From Promethearchaeota archaeon (GTDB lineage Archaea; Asgardarchaeota; Lokiarchaeia; Sigyniarchaeales; SOKP01), in assembly GCA_019058445.1 (NCBI GenBank), contig JAHPZA010000003.1, positions 1 to 64,000 of the forward strand: a DNA stretch of 64,000 nucleotides, in the 5' to 3' direction. The translations under genes were made by a program, and so were the position numbers. The notes beneath the pieces are model-generated. The model saw only the letters and a program-made list of their open reading frames with translations, had not been told where the DNA came from and ran no database searches. Positions 16,778 to 25,866 of the stretch are shown one piece after another; the stretch's first letter is position 1; the number at the start of each line of letters is the position of its first letter.

Positions 16778-18154
16778 TTATTTTCTTTGCAATTCTTCTC
16801 TCATTTTTGCTAACTTTTCTCCGTGCAAATCATAAGATCTGAGAAATAATATCGCGATTACAAGAGCTATACTTGGAAATAAGAATAGAAGGAGTTTTAA
16901 GCCAATGATGACATCTACTCCGGGATTTGGATCATAACCCGCCCAGCCAGTACCGGTAAATACCAAGGCAATCGTAGACATCACTAAAATTATAGAAAAT
17001 CGATGAATAAATGCGTTGGTTCCGTAAAAACTTGCAGACCTCTTAACTCCATGTTCTAAATAATCTTCATCAACCACATCGCCCATCAAAATATCAAAAA
17101 AGAATATCGTTCCTGCCATCCCAAATCCTACGATTGCGGTAGCTATCATGCCTAGCATGAGATCTCCTTCTCCAAATAACATAAACGGAACTAATGTAAG
17201 GCTCCATATTCCTAATGATAATATAAACGCATTTCTCATTCCTAATTTCTGACCGATTTTTCTATGAATAGGCATAGTGAGAGCTGCAACTATAAATGTT
17301 AACATCAAAGAAAGCCCGATAAAAAGAGATCCCCTTCCAGCTCCCAATACAAAAATAGCATATAGAGGAAAGATTGTGGTTAACATACTCAAAACATACC
17401 ATGTCATGGTATTACAGATAACGAGTTTTACAAAGGTCTTATTCTTCAACGATAATTTTAAAGACATTAAAAAGGTAGGACGATTTTCGAATTGCTCAGG
17501 GAGTTCTTCTGGTTCTTTTATGCCATATGCGATAAATAGAGCTCCGGTAATTACCGTAATTATAGCAAAAATTATTCCTGCAGTGACATACATTGTTGGA
17601 ATTCTTGCGATTTCTTCAGCTGTGCTAGTCTTCAGAGGTACCAAAGGTGTGATTATTATAGTAGGAAGTACCATAGCAAGTAATATTGCTAATACTGTTA
17701 AGCCCCTTAGAATCAGATTCGCTGAGGCTCTTTCTTGTTCATTCGGCCATTGTTCTGGAAACAATCCTTTAATATTTACATCTACAAGAGTATAGACTAA
17801 TTCAAATAGCATTATAATCATGATGAAATAAAACAATTTATAATCCAATGGTACTGTAAATAAGAATATCATCATTAGCGCTAACGGAACGAGTCCAATA
17901 GTTATGAAAAACTTTCTTTTTCCTAATTTACCATATTTTTTACGATCTGAGAGTGCTCCAAGCATAGGATCGTTAAAGGCATTCCAGAGCCCCCAAATAA
18001 TAAAAACAATCCACATTTGAAAAATAGGAATCCCAACAACAGCAAAATAATACGTAAATACCAAAAATGAAAAAACTTGGTATGTCATTTGGTCTGGGAA
18101 TCCGTTTAAGGCAAAAAACAGCTTAGTTTTAAGAGTTCCTCTTTCTTCACTCAT
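16778..18154 (-). CDS. GPH-family (MelB-like) sugar:cation symporter
   Basis: A 458-residue, 12-TM transporter of the glycoside-pentoside-hexuronide family. Diagnostic parts are WGLWNAFNDPMLGALSDRKKYGKLGKRKFF after TM2, FPEQWPNEQERASAN in the middle loop, and the late loop MGDVVDEDYLEHGVKRSASFYG. Family members import sugars or hexuronides with H+ or Na+. It lies just upstream of the sulfatase on the same strand, about 160 bases away, and may supply its substrate. A related transporter is encoded at 34490-35899. Confidence 0.9.
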   Translation of the reverse strand: MSEERGTLKTKLFFALNGFPDQMTYQVFSFLVFTYYFAVVGIPIFQMWIVFIIWGLWNAFNDPMLGALSDRKKYGKLGKRKFFITIGLVPLALMMIFLFTVPLDYKLFYFIMIIMLFELVYTLVDVNIKGLFPEQWPNEQERASANLILRGLTVLAILLAMVLPTIIITPLVPLKTSTAEEIARIPTMYVTAGIIFAIITVITGALFIAYGIKEPEELPEQFENRPTFLMSLKLSLKNKTFVKLVICNTMTWYVLSMLTTIFPLYAIFVLGAGRGSLFIGLSLMLTFIVAALTMPIHRKIGQKLGMRNAFILSLGIWSLTLVPFMLFGEGDLMLGMIATAIVGFGMAGTIFFFDILMGDVVDEDYLEHGVKRSASFYGTNAFIHRFSIILVMSTIALVFTGTGWAGYDPNPGVDVIIGLKLLLFLFPSIALVIAILFLRSYDLHGEKLAKMREELQRK

Positions 18155-18336
18155 ATTTTTTTACCAGATTGATATAAAATTATGTTTTTAATAGGTAGTT
18201 TTTGGTTTAATTATATTTATAATTATTGAAATAAGAATAAATAAGACGAAATCCAAGATTTTATGCTACTAATTAACTGTTATTGTTGATTTTAAAAAAA
18301 ATGAAAGGATTTAAATTTAGGGTTCTATTTAAGTTG

Positions 18337-18744
18337 CTATTTTTTGTAATCTTCTGGATTTCCTCCTGTTTCTAAAAACTCAGTGTATTTTTTTAAACAT
18401 CCTAAAAACACTTCACCGGCCTTGCCCAACATTTTTTCCATAGAGGCATCATCAAATTCTCCCCATAATGTTGCCTCTGTTCCGTTGCCTTTTGGTTTAA
18501 AAATATAGCCCATTTTTTTCATAGGACCATCTTGTTCGTCAGTAAATTTTTCATAAGGGACGGCTTCAACCCGAACAGATGTTATATCCCCCACTGTTGA
18601 TTTCACAAACCATTTATCCGGTTCAATTTCCGTCATTTCTTTTACTACGATATTCCATTTTGGAAAGCCAGGTCGGTCTTCAATAATTTCATATACTTTT
18701 TTAGGGGGAGCATCTATTTCTATTTTTCTTTCAACTCGTGGCAA
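18337..18744 (-). CDS. SRPBCC protein 3
   Basis: A 135-residue SRPBCC protein: MPRVERKIEIDAPPKKVYEI, STVGDITSVRVE, MKKMGYIFKPKG, ATLWGEFDDASMEKM, then a long amphipathic C-terminal helix. It resembles the pair at 12431 and 13052 but is shorter at the C-terminus. The start is TTG at 18744, preceded by GGAG. It lacks the TATA motif shared by the other two, so its regulation probably differs. It lies upstream of the GPH transporter on the same strand. The ligand is unknown. Confidence 0.83.
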   Translation of the reverse strand: MPRVERKIEIDAPPKKVYEIIEDRPGFPKWNIVVKEMTEIEPDKWFVKSTVGDITSVRVEAVPYEKFTDEQDGPMKKMGYIFKPKGNGTEATLWGEFDDASMEKMLGKAGEVFLGCLKKYTEFLETGGNPEDYKK

Positions 18745-18946
18745 ATAATCAACTCCATTCGATTTCTAAGTCTAAATAAAACCTATGTAGATTCATTATA
18801 AAAATCTTACTGACAAAAAAGTATGAAGAACAGGATAAGACTCTAAAAAACAGAAGAAAAAATCTTGAAAAAATAGTTCAAACTCCAAAAACAACTTTAT
18901 ATTACCGTAATATATATTAGCTTAACATTAAGATATGAATAAAAAA

Positions 18947-18968
18947 TCGTGAAATTGGAGTTTCACGA
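18947..18968. promoter_or_regulatory. Inverted repeat, possible operator or hairpin
   Basis: TCGTGAAA, six bases (TTGGAG), then TTTCACGA form a perfect 8-bp inverted repeat. No T run follows, so it is not an obvious terminator. It could be an operator in the divergent promoter region or a structured leader. This is seen in sequence only. Confidence 0.35.
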
Positions 18969-19062
18969 AGTTAGTGAATGAAAATAAAATTTTGTGTACT
19001 AAATAGTGAGATAAATTGATAGAGATAGTTTAAATTTTGAATAAAATATCTTTTGTTGAAAA

Positions 19063-19074
19063 ACATTTATAAAA
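19063..19074 (+). promoter_or_regulatory. TATA box of the coiled-coil gene at 19138
   Basis: ACATTTATAAAA lies 75 bases before the GTG start. Near-identical elements, ATATTTATAAAA, lie 88 and 83 bases upstream of two paralogs (46386-46397 and 47472-47483), so promoter position and core are shared across the family. Confidence 0.6.
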
Positions 19075-19137
19075 AAAAAAATCAATATATCTAATAGTTC
19101 AATGGGTTTTATGTCGAAACTAGTGAGGTGAAAAGTT

Positions 19138-19677
19138 GTGAGTATAGATTGGGCAAAATGTGAAGAGAAACCGCGTAAAAAATATAAAGTTTTAGGAAGA
19201 TTATTGCTGGATTTACGCGCAAAAATAAATCAGTTAGAAAAGGAATACTCTGAACAAAAAAAAGAAATAAAAGATGTTGAAGACAACACATCCAGTACCA
19301 ATAAAAAATTAGAGGATTCGATTAGAAATTTAACCATTTCAGAATCGGACTTGAAAATTAAATTATCCAAGGCCAATATGACTATTTCTGATATTGAGGA
19401 TAATTTAAAAACACTTAAAGAGAGAAATACTGAATTAGAAAGCACCGTACTAAACAGAAATAAGGTTATTGAAAAACTCGAAGATGATTTTGAAAAAAGA
19501 ATTTCTGAAATAGAAACCTTGAAAAAAGAAATTGAAAGACTTAAAGACGAAGTAGAAAAATCTGTTGCTGCCCCTGAACTTATTAAGAAAGTTAAAGAGG
19601 TTATGCTGCATAAAGGTTTTCTTTCCGATAAGGAATTCTATCAACTAATGAATACGATTGAGAGTCAAATGGGATAA
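19138..19677 (+). CDS. Capped coiled-coil protein A (179 aa)
   Basis: A GTG-started protein of 179 residues. The N-terminal cap MSIDWAKCEEKP and KVLGRLLLDLRAKINQLEKE is followed by about 110 residues of highly charged heptad-like helix (Leu/Ile/Val with Lys/Glu). The C-terminal cap is KVKEVMLHKGFLSDKEFYQLM. Both caps recur in three paralogs at 45447-48262, while the coiled-coil part varies in length and sequence. GAGGTGA precedes GTG at good spacing. There is no signal peptide or TM segment, so the protein is cytoplasmic. I know no named family; conserved ends on a variable rod suggest a structural or adaptor protein. Confidence 0.85.
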   Translation: MSIDWAKCEEKPRKKYKVLGRLLLDLRAKINQLEKEYSEQKKEIKDVEDNTSSTNKKLEDSIRNLTISESDLKIKLSKANMTISDIEDNLKTLKERNTELESTVLNRNKVIEKLEDDFEKRISEIETLKKEIERLKDEVEKSVAAPELIKKVKEVMLHKGFLSDKEFYQLMNTIESQMG

Positions 19678-19874
19678 ACAAACTTCTGAGTATTGGAGAG
19701 ATATCATCTATATTGTATTTTTTCAGATCAATTTGGGGAGTAAATCCATACGTGATAATGGGTTAAAGTTCAAATATTAAACTATCTTGTGAAAGACTTA
19801 TAGTTAAAAACTCTAACTTTATTAAATTTTCAAATATAATACAAATTAATAATATAAATTCATAATTTAGGACT

Positions 19875-22202
19875 ATGACAGAGAAACTACTTAGCGATCT
19901 TGTTCGGGATATCCCTTATCTCTCATTAAAAGTACCTATTTCTTATACAAAAGCACTTAAAGAGTCCCCCGGCAAACCTATGATAATAAGACAAGCAGAG
20001 GGATTAAAATATAGTTTAGAAGCCCTACCTATTCTCATAAGACCCGATGAACTCATTGTGGGCACCTTTGATGAGAAGATCCCAGTAGCTATTCCTAGGC
20101 TGGAAGCGAGCGGATTCAGAATTATGAAAGAACTGGAGCTACTTCCTAAAAGACCTGTAAATCCTATTAAAGTGAGCAGTGAAGATATTAGAGTATTAAG
20201 AGAGGAAATCGCGCCGTTCTATGATAATTTCAAGATTGATACTTATGCGCGGGAAATAGCTCCCAAAAATGTGTTCGAAACAAATTTTAGCGGTTGTGCC
20301 TATATTGCAACAGAAATAGGTGGTATTGCCCATGCTGTTATGGATTATCCGAGACTCATTTCTATGGGACTAAGAAAATATATCGAATTATCAAATGAAC
20401 AAATTGAAAGTTACGAAAAAGTTTTAGGCTCGGAACCTCATGCGGATGAGAAAATCGCATTTTATAAGTCAATAATAATAATTTCAAAAGCTCTTATTAA
20501 TTATGCGAATAAATTTGCTGTTAAGGCTGAGGAGATGGCTAATAAAGAAACCAATCCTAATAGAAAGGCAGAATTAAAAAAAATTGCTGAGACTTGCAGA
20601 AATGTCCCCGAAAATTCACCTAAAAATATGCAGGAAGCCGTTCAATTCTTATGGTTCATCCATATGGCCCTGCATATAGAGAATTTTGAACATGGAATTT
20701 CATTTGGCAGAATCGATCAGTATTTACTTCCTTATTATAAGGACAATGATGATGAGGTATTACATCTCTTTATAAATCTTCTCTTAAAGACAAACGAGAT
20801 AATTGCCTTATATGATTCAATCGCAACTACGTATTTCGGGGGAATGGCAACCACACAAAATATCCTTATTGGCGGTTTTGATAAGGAGGGAAACGATGCT
20901 AGCAATCCTCTCACATTTTTAATGCTAAAAGCAATAGATCACGCCTCAGTACCAAGCCCAAATTTAGTTGTAAGGATTCACAGCGATACACCTTCTGAAC
21001 TATATCAAGCAATTGCCAGGATTTTAGCTAAGGGCAAAAATGTTATAGGTCTTTACAATGATGACTTAGTAGTTAATGCCTTAATGAATTATGGAATCCC
21101 CTTAGAAGAGGCCCGCGATTATGGCATAGTAGGATGCGTAGGATTATCCACATCTGGCACTTCTTTTGATAATACCGGAGCAGTTTTTCTTAATACAGTA
21201 AAGGCATTAGAATTAGCATTAGGTACAGATAAATCACTAGTTAGTAATTACATTAAAATGGATATTGATCCACTTACATTTTGCTCTATTGATGATGTTA
21301 TAAATGCTTTTAAGATTAAGCTTAACACACTTATGGAAATGGCTGCGATTGCAGCGAATGCATACCAACAGGCTCACAGAAAATTAAAACCGACTCCATT
21401 AATGTCGTTAGGCATAAAAGGATGTTTTGAAAAAGGGATTGATGTGAATAAGGGTCCGGCAAGATATAATTTTTCAGGGATTCATGTAACAGGTTATTCT
21501 GATGCTGTTGATTCTCTTGCTGCGATAGATTTTGCTGTGTTTAAAGAAAAGCAGGTAAGTATGGAAGAATTAATAGATGCTTTAAAAAATAATTTTCGAG
21601 GAAAGAAAGAACTCCATAATTATCTGTTATATAAATGCCCTAAATATGGTAATGATGATCCTCAAGCAGATGTATACGCCACAAAATTAGGCAAACTTCT
21701 TGTTCAATCTGTTGAGGGTTTACGGTCAGCAAGAGGGGGTGACTATAGAGTAGGGATTCATGCAATGACCACCCATGTTGGATTTGGAATCTTTACAGGA
21801 GCACTTCCTTCAGGAAGGAAAAAGGGAAAGCCTTTAAATAGGGATATTGCCCCAGGATTTACTGGTGAAAAAGGCATAACCGCAGCAATTAAAAGCATAT
21901 CCAAACTCGATCACTCATTGCTCGGAAATGGATTAGCATGTACCTTAAATATTAATCCCGAGATTGCAAAAATTGAAGACGGGAAAGTGCTAGAGTCGCT
22001 TATTCGCGCTTATGTTAAACTTGGAGGTTCTCACTTACAATTTAACTCCATATCTTTAAAAATGCTTGAAGATGCTCAGAAATTCCCAGAGAAACACAAG
22101 GATCTCATGGTTCGTGTATCTGGCTACAGTGCCCGATTTGTAGATTTACCTAAAGCTGTACAAGATGATATTATGGATAGATATTGTTACAACTACGTTT
22201 AA
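19875..22202 (+). CDS. Glycyl-radical enzyme (PFL-like family)
   Basis: A 775-residue glycyl-radical enzyme. The C-terminal radical loop reads VRVSGYSARFVDL with Gly750, and the active-site loop YGIVGCVGLSTSG has Cys421. The N-terminal region has the usual PFL-type features (IRQAEGLKYSLEALPILIRPDELIVG). It is oxygen-sensitive, and the radical is made by the activase encoded 38 bases downstream. In diol dehydratases, choline lyase and related lyases the Cys loop is GCVE with a catalytic Glu; here that residue is Gly, and PFL itself has two adjacent cysteines. The substrate is therefore unclear. It is not obviously a pyruvate formate-lyase. Confidence 0.93.
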   Translation: MTEKLLSDLVRDIPYLSLKVPISYTKALKESPGKPMIIRQAEGLKYSLEALPILIRPDELIVGTFDEKIPVAIPRLEASGFRIMKELELLPKRPVNPIKVSSEDIRVLREEIAPFYDNFKIDTYAREIAPKNVFETNFSGCAYIATEIGGIAHAVMDYPRLISMGLRKYIELSNEQIESYEKVLGSEPHADEKIAFYKSIIIISKALINYANKFAVKAEEMANKETNPNRKAELKKIAETCRNVPENSPKNMQEAVQFLWFIHMALHIENFEHGISFGRIDQYLLPYYKDNDDEVLHLFINLLLKTNEIIALYDSIATTYFGGMATTQNILIGGFDKEGNDASNPLTFLMLKAIDHASVPSPNLVVRIHSDTPSELYQAIARILAKGKNVIGLYNDDLVVNALMNYGIPLEEARDYGIVGCVGLSTSGTSFDNTGAVFLNTVKALELALGTDKSLVSNYIKMDIDPLTFCSIDDVINAFKIKLNTLMEMAAIAANAYQQAHRKLKPTPLMSLGIKGCFEKGIDVNKGPARYNFSGIHVTGYSDAVDSLAAIDFAVFKEKQVSMEELIDALKNNFRGKKELHNYLLYKCPKYGNDDPQADVYATKLGKLLVQSVEGLRSARGGDYRVGIHAMTTHVGFGIFTGALPSGRKKGKPLNRDIAPGFTGEKGITAAIKSISKLDHSLLGNGLACTLNINPEIAKIEDGKVLESLIRAYVKLGGSHLQFNSISLKMLEDAQKFPEKHKDLMVRVSGYSARFVDLPKAVQDDIMDRYCYNYV

Positions 22203-22240
22203 ATATTACTTTAAATACTTTATCTACTCTTAATTAAAAA

Positions 22241-23170
22241 ATGGTTACTTATAATAGTGGTCTCGTTTTTCACATCCAACGTTTTGTTTTACATGATGGA
22301 CCAGGAATAAGAACTACTGTTTTTTTGAAAGGATGTCCTCTCAGATGTAAGTGGTGTCACAATCCAGAAGGAATAGAATCTCATTCAGAATTAATATATA
22401 GAGAATCTCGATGCATATCATGTGGAAAGTGCATTGATATTTGCCCTGAAAACGCAATTAGCCTAGATGAGAATGGGATTATAATAGACAGATTACGATG
22501 TAATATATGTTTTAAATGTATAAATGTATGTTATTCAAATGCATTAGAAATATGTGGTGAAAAAATGACTGCTCATGAAGTTTTAGAAGAGGTGTTATCA
22601 GATGTTGAATTTTACAAACAATCAGGGGGCGGTCTGACTATCTCAGGTGGGGAGCCTTTAATGCAGTTTGAATTTCTTAAGGAATTACTTAAAGAGGCCA
22701 AAAATTCAAATCTACACGTGTGTTTAGACACGACTGGTTATATTGAATCAGAAAAGTTGAGAGATATAATTCATAATGTAGATATTATGCTCTATGATAT
22801 CAAATCGTTAGATGAAGAGCGTCATAAAAAACTCACTGGAGTATCTAATAAATTAATAATAGAAAATTTAAAATTATGTATTCAAGAAAATCAAGAGACC
22901 ATCGTAAGAATCCCAGTGATTAATGGGTATAATTTTACCGATTTAGAAAATGAATTAAGAGATCAAATAAAATGGTTGGTGGAAGTAGGCATTAAGAAAT
23001 TTGAATTAATTCCTTATCATAGATTTGGAGAACAAAAATATGGAATGGTTGGAAAAAACTATGACATAAAGATTAACCCTTATGATGAAGAGAAAATATC
23101 CGATTTGGCTAAGAATCTGAGAGAAAACTATAAAATTGAAGTGAAAGTAAGTACTCCCATAATTACTTGA
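22241..23170 (+). CDS. Glycyl-radical enzyme activating enzyme (radical SAM)
   Basis: A 309-residue radical-SAM activase. The N-terminal GLVFHIQRFVLHDGPGIRTTVFLKGC leads into the cluster motif GCPLRCKWCHNP (CxxxCxxC). An inserted ferredoxin-like region with CISCGKCIDICPENAI and CNICFKCINVCYSNAL should hold two more [4Fe-4S] clusters, as in the activases of glycerol dehydratase-type enzymes. The SAM-binding GGE motif appears as ISGGEPLMQ. It installs the glycyl radical on the enzyme encoded just upstream; the two form an operon. Confidence 0.95.
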   Translation: MVTYNSGLVFHIQRFVLHDGPGIRTTVFLKGCPLRCKWCHNPEGIESHSELIYRESRCISCGKCIDICPENAISLDENGIIIDRLRCNICFKCINVCYSNALEICGEKMTAHEVLEEVLSDVEFYKQSGGGLTISGGEPLMQFEFLKELLKEAKNSNLHVCLDTTGYIESEKLRDIIHNVDIMLYDIKSLDEERHKKLTGVSNKLIIENLKLCIQENQETIVRIPVINGYNFTDLENELRDQIKWLVEVGIKKFELIPYHRFGEQKYGMVGKNYDIKINPYDEEKISDLAKNLRENYKIEVKVSTPIIT

Positions 23171-23172
23171 AT

Positions 23173-24396
23173 TCAAATTATAGTAGCAAAATCATAAAAA
23201 AGATTGGTCCATTCTCCCCTTTCAATACCGAACTCTTTTCCATGTCTTACGATAATTAACTTTTTATGGGGGCATATATAAATTAGTTGCCCGTGATTAC
23301 CTCTAGCACAAAAATCATATTTATTATCCTCTCTGGTAAATCCCCACCAAAAATATTTGTGATATAATTTTCCAGATTTAAACAATTGAGCATAAATCTC
23401 ATCAAATTTATAAAAATTTTCATAATTCAATGAGGTATCTATTGTTGTCGATTCTTTAACCCATTTTTCTGTGATTATTTTCCTGTCTCCCCATTTTCCA
23501 TTGTTTAAAAAAAGTCTCCCAAATTTCGCAAAGTCGATTGCTCTGGCATTAATACCACTTTCCATCTTTTCAAAATTGCTTTTCTTACTATCTATGCTCC
23601 AAGATCCTTCAAATTCCATTCCAAGTGGTTTCCAAATTTTTTCCTGTAAATATTGGGCCACTGAAGCTCCAGTTGCTCTTTCAAGGATGATTCCAATCAA
23701 TAAGGGATGATAATTATTGTATAAGAAATATTGCATAGGTTTATGAACAATTTTAGTATGCTTCAAAGCTAATTTTCTTAGATCCGGGTAATAGTAAGTC
23801 TTTGCATTATCTCCATTGATAAACCAAAGTTCTCTGTATTTTATTCCAGATGACATCATAAGTAAATGTTTGATTGTAATCAGCTCAAATTTTTTATCTT
23901 TCTCCTTTAATTCAGGTAGATAATTTGTTATAGGTTCACCCACAGATTTAATCAATCCCTCATCAATAGCAATCCCCACTAAAGCAGACGTAAAGGATTT
24001 TGCGCATGAAAAAGAAGTTTCAATGCTATCCCGAGTATGACCATTGAAATATTTCTCATAAAGAATTGTGTCATTTTGAATAATTATAAACGCAGTTGTA
24101 CCTGTTGTTATTAAAAATTCATCTAAATCTCCAATATTTCTGATATTACTCAAAATTGAGTTTATTAGCTGTTCATTTACATCCTTTTTGAAATAAAACG
24201 TCGGGAGGCTATTTTCCATTTTGTGAAATAGAAATTTTTCATGATCTGTTATCTGAGCTCCCCCTCCTCCTAATCCCCAAAATAATATCCTTACTACATA
24301 CTTAGGAGTATAAATCAGGCTTAATATTATAATGAATAATAAAAGAATCAATAAGATAAGCGTTATTATAATAAAAACAATCACTTGTGCATTCAT
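23173..24396 (-). CDS. Membrane-anchored serine hydrolase (class C beta-lactamase family)
   Basis: A 407-residue protein. Residues 5-30 form one strong TM helix, so the catalytic domain is probably tethered outside the cell. The SxxK motif is S130-C-A-K133, followed by a YNN motif in the middle (YFLYNNYHPLLIG) and GNHGQLIYICP near the end, matching the beta-lactamase/esterase EstB/DD-peptidase family. Archaea lack murein, so an esterase or peptidase role is more likely than beta-lactamase. It is last in the six-gene leftward set, 42 bases after the TrmB-like gene. Confidence 0.88.
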   Translation of the reverse strand: MNAQVIVFIIITLILLILLLFIIILSLIYTPKYVVRILFWGLGGGGAQITDHEKFLFHKMENSLPTFYFKKDVNEQLINSILSNIRNIGDLDEFLITTGTTAFIIIQNDTILYEKYFNGHTRDSIETSFSCAKSFTSALVGIAIDEGLIKSVGEPITNYLPELKEKDKKFELITIKHLLMMSSGIKYRELWFINGDNAKTYYYPDLRKLALKHTKIVHKPMQYFLYNNYHPLLIGIILERATGASVAQYLQEKIWKPLGMEFEGSWSIDSKKSNFEKMESGINARAIDFAKFGRLFLNNGKWGDRKIITEKWVKESTTIDTSLNYENFYKFDEIYAQLFKSGKLYHKYFWWGFTREDNKYDFCARGNHGQLIYICPHKKLIIVRHGKEFGIERGEWTNLFYDFATII

Positions 24397-24438
24397 TTTT
24401 TAGATAGTTTTTACTTAATTAAATTTTATGATAGATTA

Positions 24439-25845
24439 TTAAAATTGTTTCAATAAGAGTTCTAGAATTTTCATAATATTATCTGGATTCACTCCCCAGA
24501 CGCTCATAGCTGCTTTATCATTAAAATTAAAAGTTGCAATTACAATGCCTTTACCTTTTTCATTGATTGACTCCAACGTTGGAACATTGCCAATAATAGG
24601 AGCCCATTCTTCTCTTTGTTCATACTCGATTATATATACATAGCAATTATGACCAGTAATCATCACTTTATCTTTTTTCCCATGTATTTTTATTTGTTTT
24701 CTTAATCGTTGTATAAAAGCGAGACCTCTTATAAAAGTATCTTCAAATAGAGATTGAATTTGATCTTCTTTGGTTGGTCCCTTTGTGAAAGGGAAGTATC
24801 GGATTCCAGCTAATCTAAACAGAGCTCTTTCAGTACCTGGAGCAGCTAATCCAAGTTCATCAAAAATATCAGCTGAATTGGTGTGTTCTGGAATGATTTT
24901 CCAGTCTTGATTTAATAAAGTTTCGATTGTGTTTATAATGATTTCTTCTTTAGTCATATGTTTACCTAACGCGTTCAAATTATTAGTCCCATAGATGTTA
25001 ATCTGTTTTTCAATATATATATGCGTAAGTAATACGGCATATGTTGAGGCAACTGTTTGATCATTTATCCTGAGGGAAAGACCGAATCCAGTATTAATAT
25101 TGCTAATAAATACAACATCGTCGACAACTATAATATTAGTTTGAATCTCACGTGGATCAAATGCGATTCTTAGCCTTTCAGGAAGTTCAAGTTTTAAGTT
25201 ATTATTAATATTTTTACCAGAGACAATAAGGGCAAAGCGGTCCCTTCTATCTTCATCCTTTAATACAATATTTTTTTTTTCCCATGAATGGATTATTCTA
25301 GTAATTTCTGGGATAATAATATCTTTTAACTCAATAAAGAGATCATAATCCGTATTAAGCATTATTCTAAGTTTTGCTTTTCTTACGTGGCTGATTATCT
25401 GCTGGTATAACTCTAGGGTGGTTGGAATTATAAATGTATTTGATACTCGACCTCCATACAATTGTTTCGCTGAAAGATTAGGTAGAACTTCTTTTTCGAT
25501 ATAATTTGTTAAATCCTCAAGTTGAGAAAGTTGATTTTTATGACCCTCGATTATATTTGTTATGTTATTAATGGGATTTATTCCTCTATAGTTTGCAGGT
25601 CTTTCACTAGGAGCGGTTGTAATTTCAATCCATCCATCATTTTGTAACCTTTTAAGAATAGTATAAATATGTGTTCGTTTTAAATGCTTAAATTTACTGA
25701 CAATCTCTTTTCCAGTTAAATCTTTCTGAGATTTTAAAAATTCTAAATAGACCTTTAGATCTTCTCCTTCTAAGATTCCTAATTTTTCAAAATAGTTAGA
25801 TAGTCTTTCTTCCCATTCTAATGAATTTTTAATATCTTGCTCCAT
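24439..25845 (-). CDS. TrmB-like transcriptional regulator
   Basis: A 468-residue protein with an N-terminal winged helix (about residues 20-90: LKVYLEFLKSQKDLTGKEIVSKF, RTHIYTILKRLQNDGWIEITT), a short coiled helix (HKNQLSQLEDLTNYIEKEV) and a large C-terminal domain, the TrmB layout. TrmB proteins bind sugars in the C-terminal domain and repress or activate sugar operons. It lies inside the sugar-acid gene set, 21 bases after the LarA-like gene, and is the best candidate to act on the palindrome at 29835-29852. That regulatory link is inferred. Confidence 0.82.
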   Translation of the reverse strand: MEQDIKNSLEWEERLSNYFEKLGILEGEDLKVYLEFLKSQKDLTGKEIVSKFKHLKRTHIYTILKRLQNDGWIEITTAPSERPANYRGINPINNITNIIEGHKNQLSQLEDLTNYIEKEVLPNLSAKQLYGGRVSNTFIIPTTLELYQQIISHVRKAKLRIMLNTDYDLFIELKDIIIPEITRIIHSWEKKNIVLKDEDRRDRFALIVSGKNINNNLKLELPERLRIAFDPREIQTNIIVVDDVVFISNINTGFGLSLRINDQTVASTYAVLLTHIYIEKQINIYGTNNLNALGKHMTKEEIIINTIETLLNQDWKIIPEHTNSADIFDELGLAAPGTERALFRLAGIRYFPFTKGPTKEDQIQSLFEDTFIRGLAFIQRLRKQIKIHGKKDKVMITGHNCYVYIIEYEQREEWAPIIGNVPTLESINEKGKGIVIATFNFNDKAAMSVWGVNPDNIMKILELLLKQF

Positions 25846-25866
25846 ATTTTAAAAAAGAAAAAAGGA

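Larger units (their letters stand above)
18745..19137. other. Intergenic region between divergent genes, with a hairpin
   Basis: About 390 AT-rich bases separate the SRPBCC gene from the coiled-coil gene, which diverge. It should hold both promoters. A perfect 8-bp inverted repeat lies at 18947-18968 and a TATA box for the coiled-coil gene at 19063-19074. I see no protein frame worth reporting. Confidence 0.5.

Noticed and set aside
23173..24396. Antibiotic-resistance beta-lactamase
   Set aside because: The fold is shared by esterases and peptidases; context is carbohydrate catabolism and archaea have no murein target.
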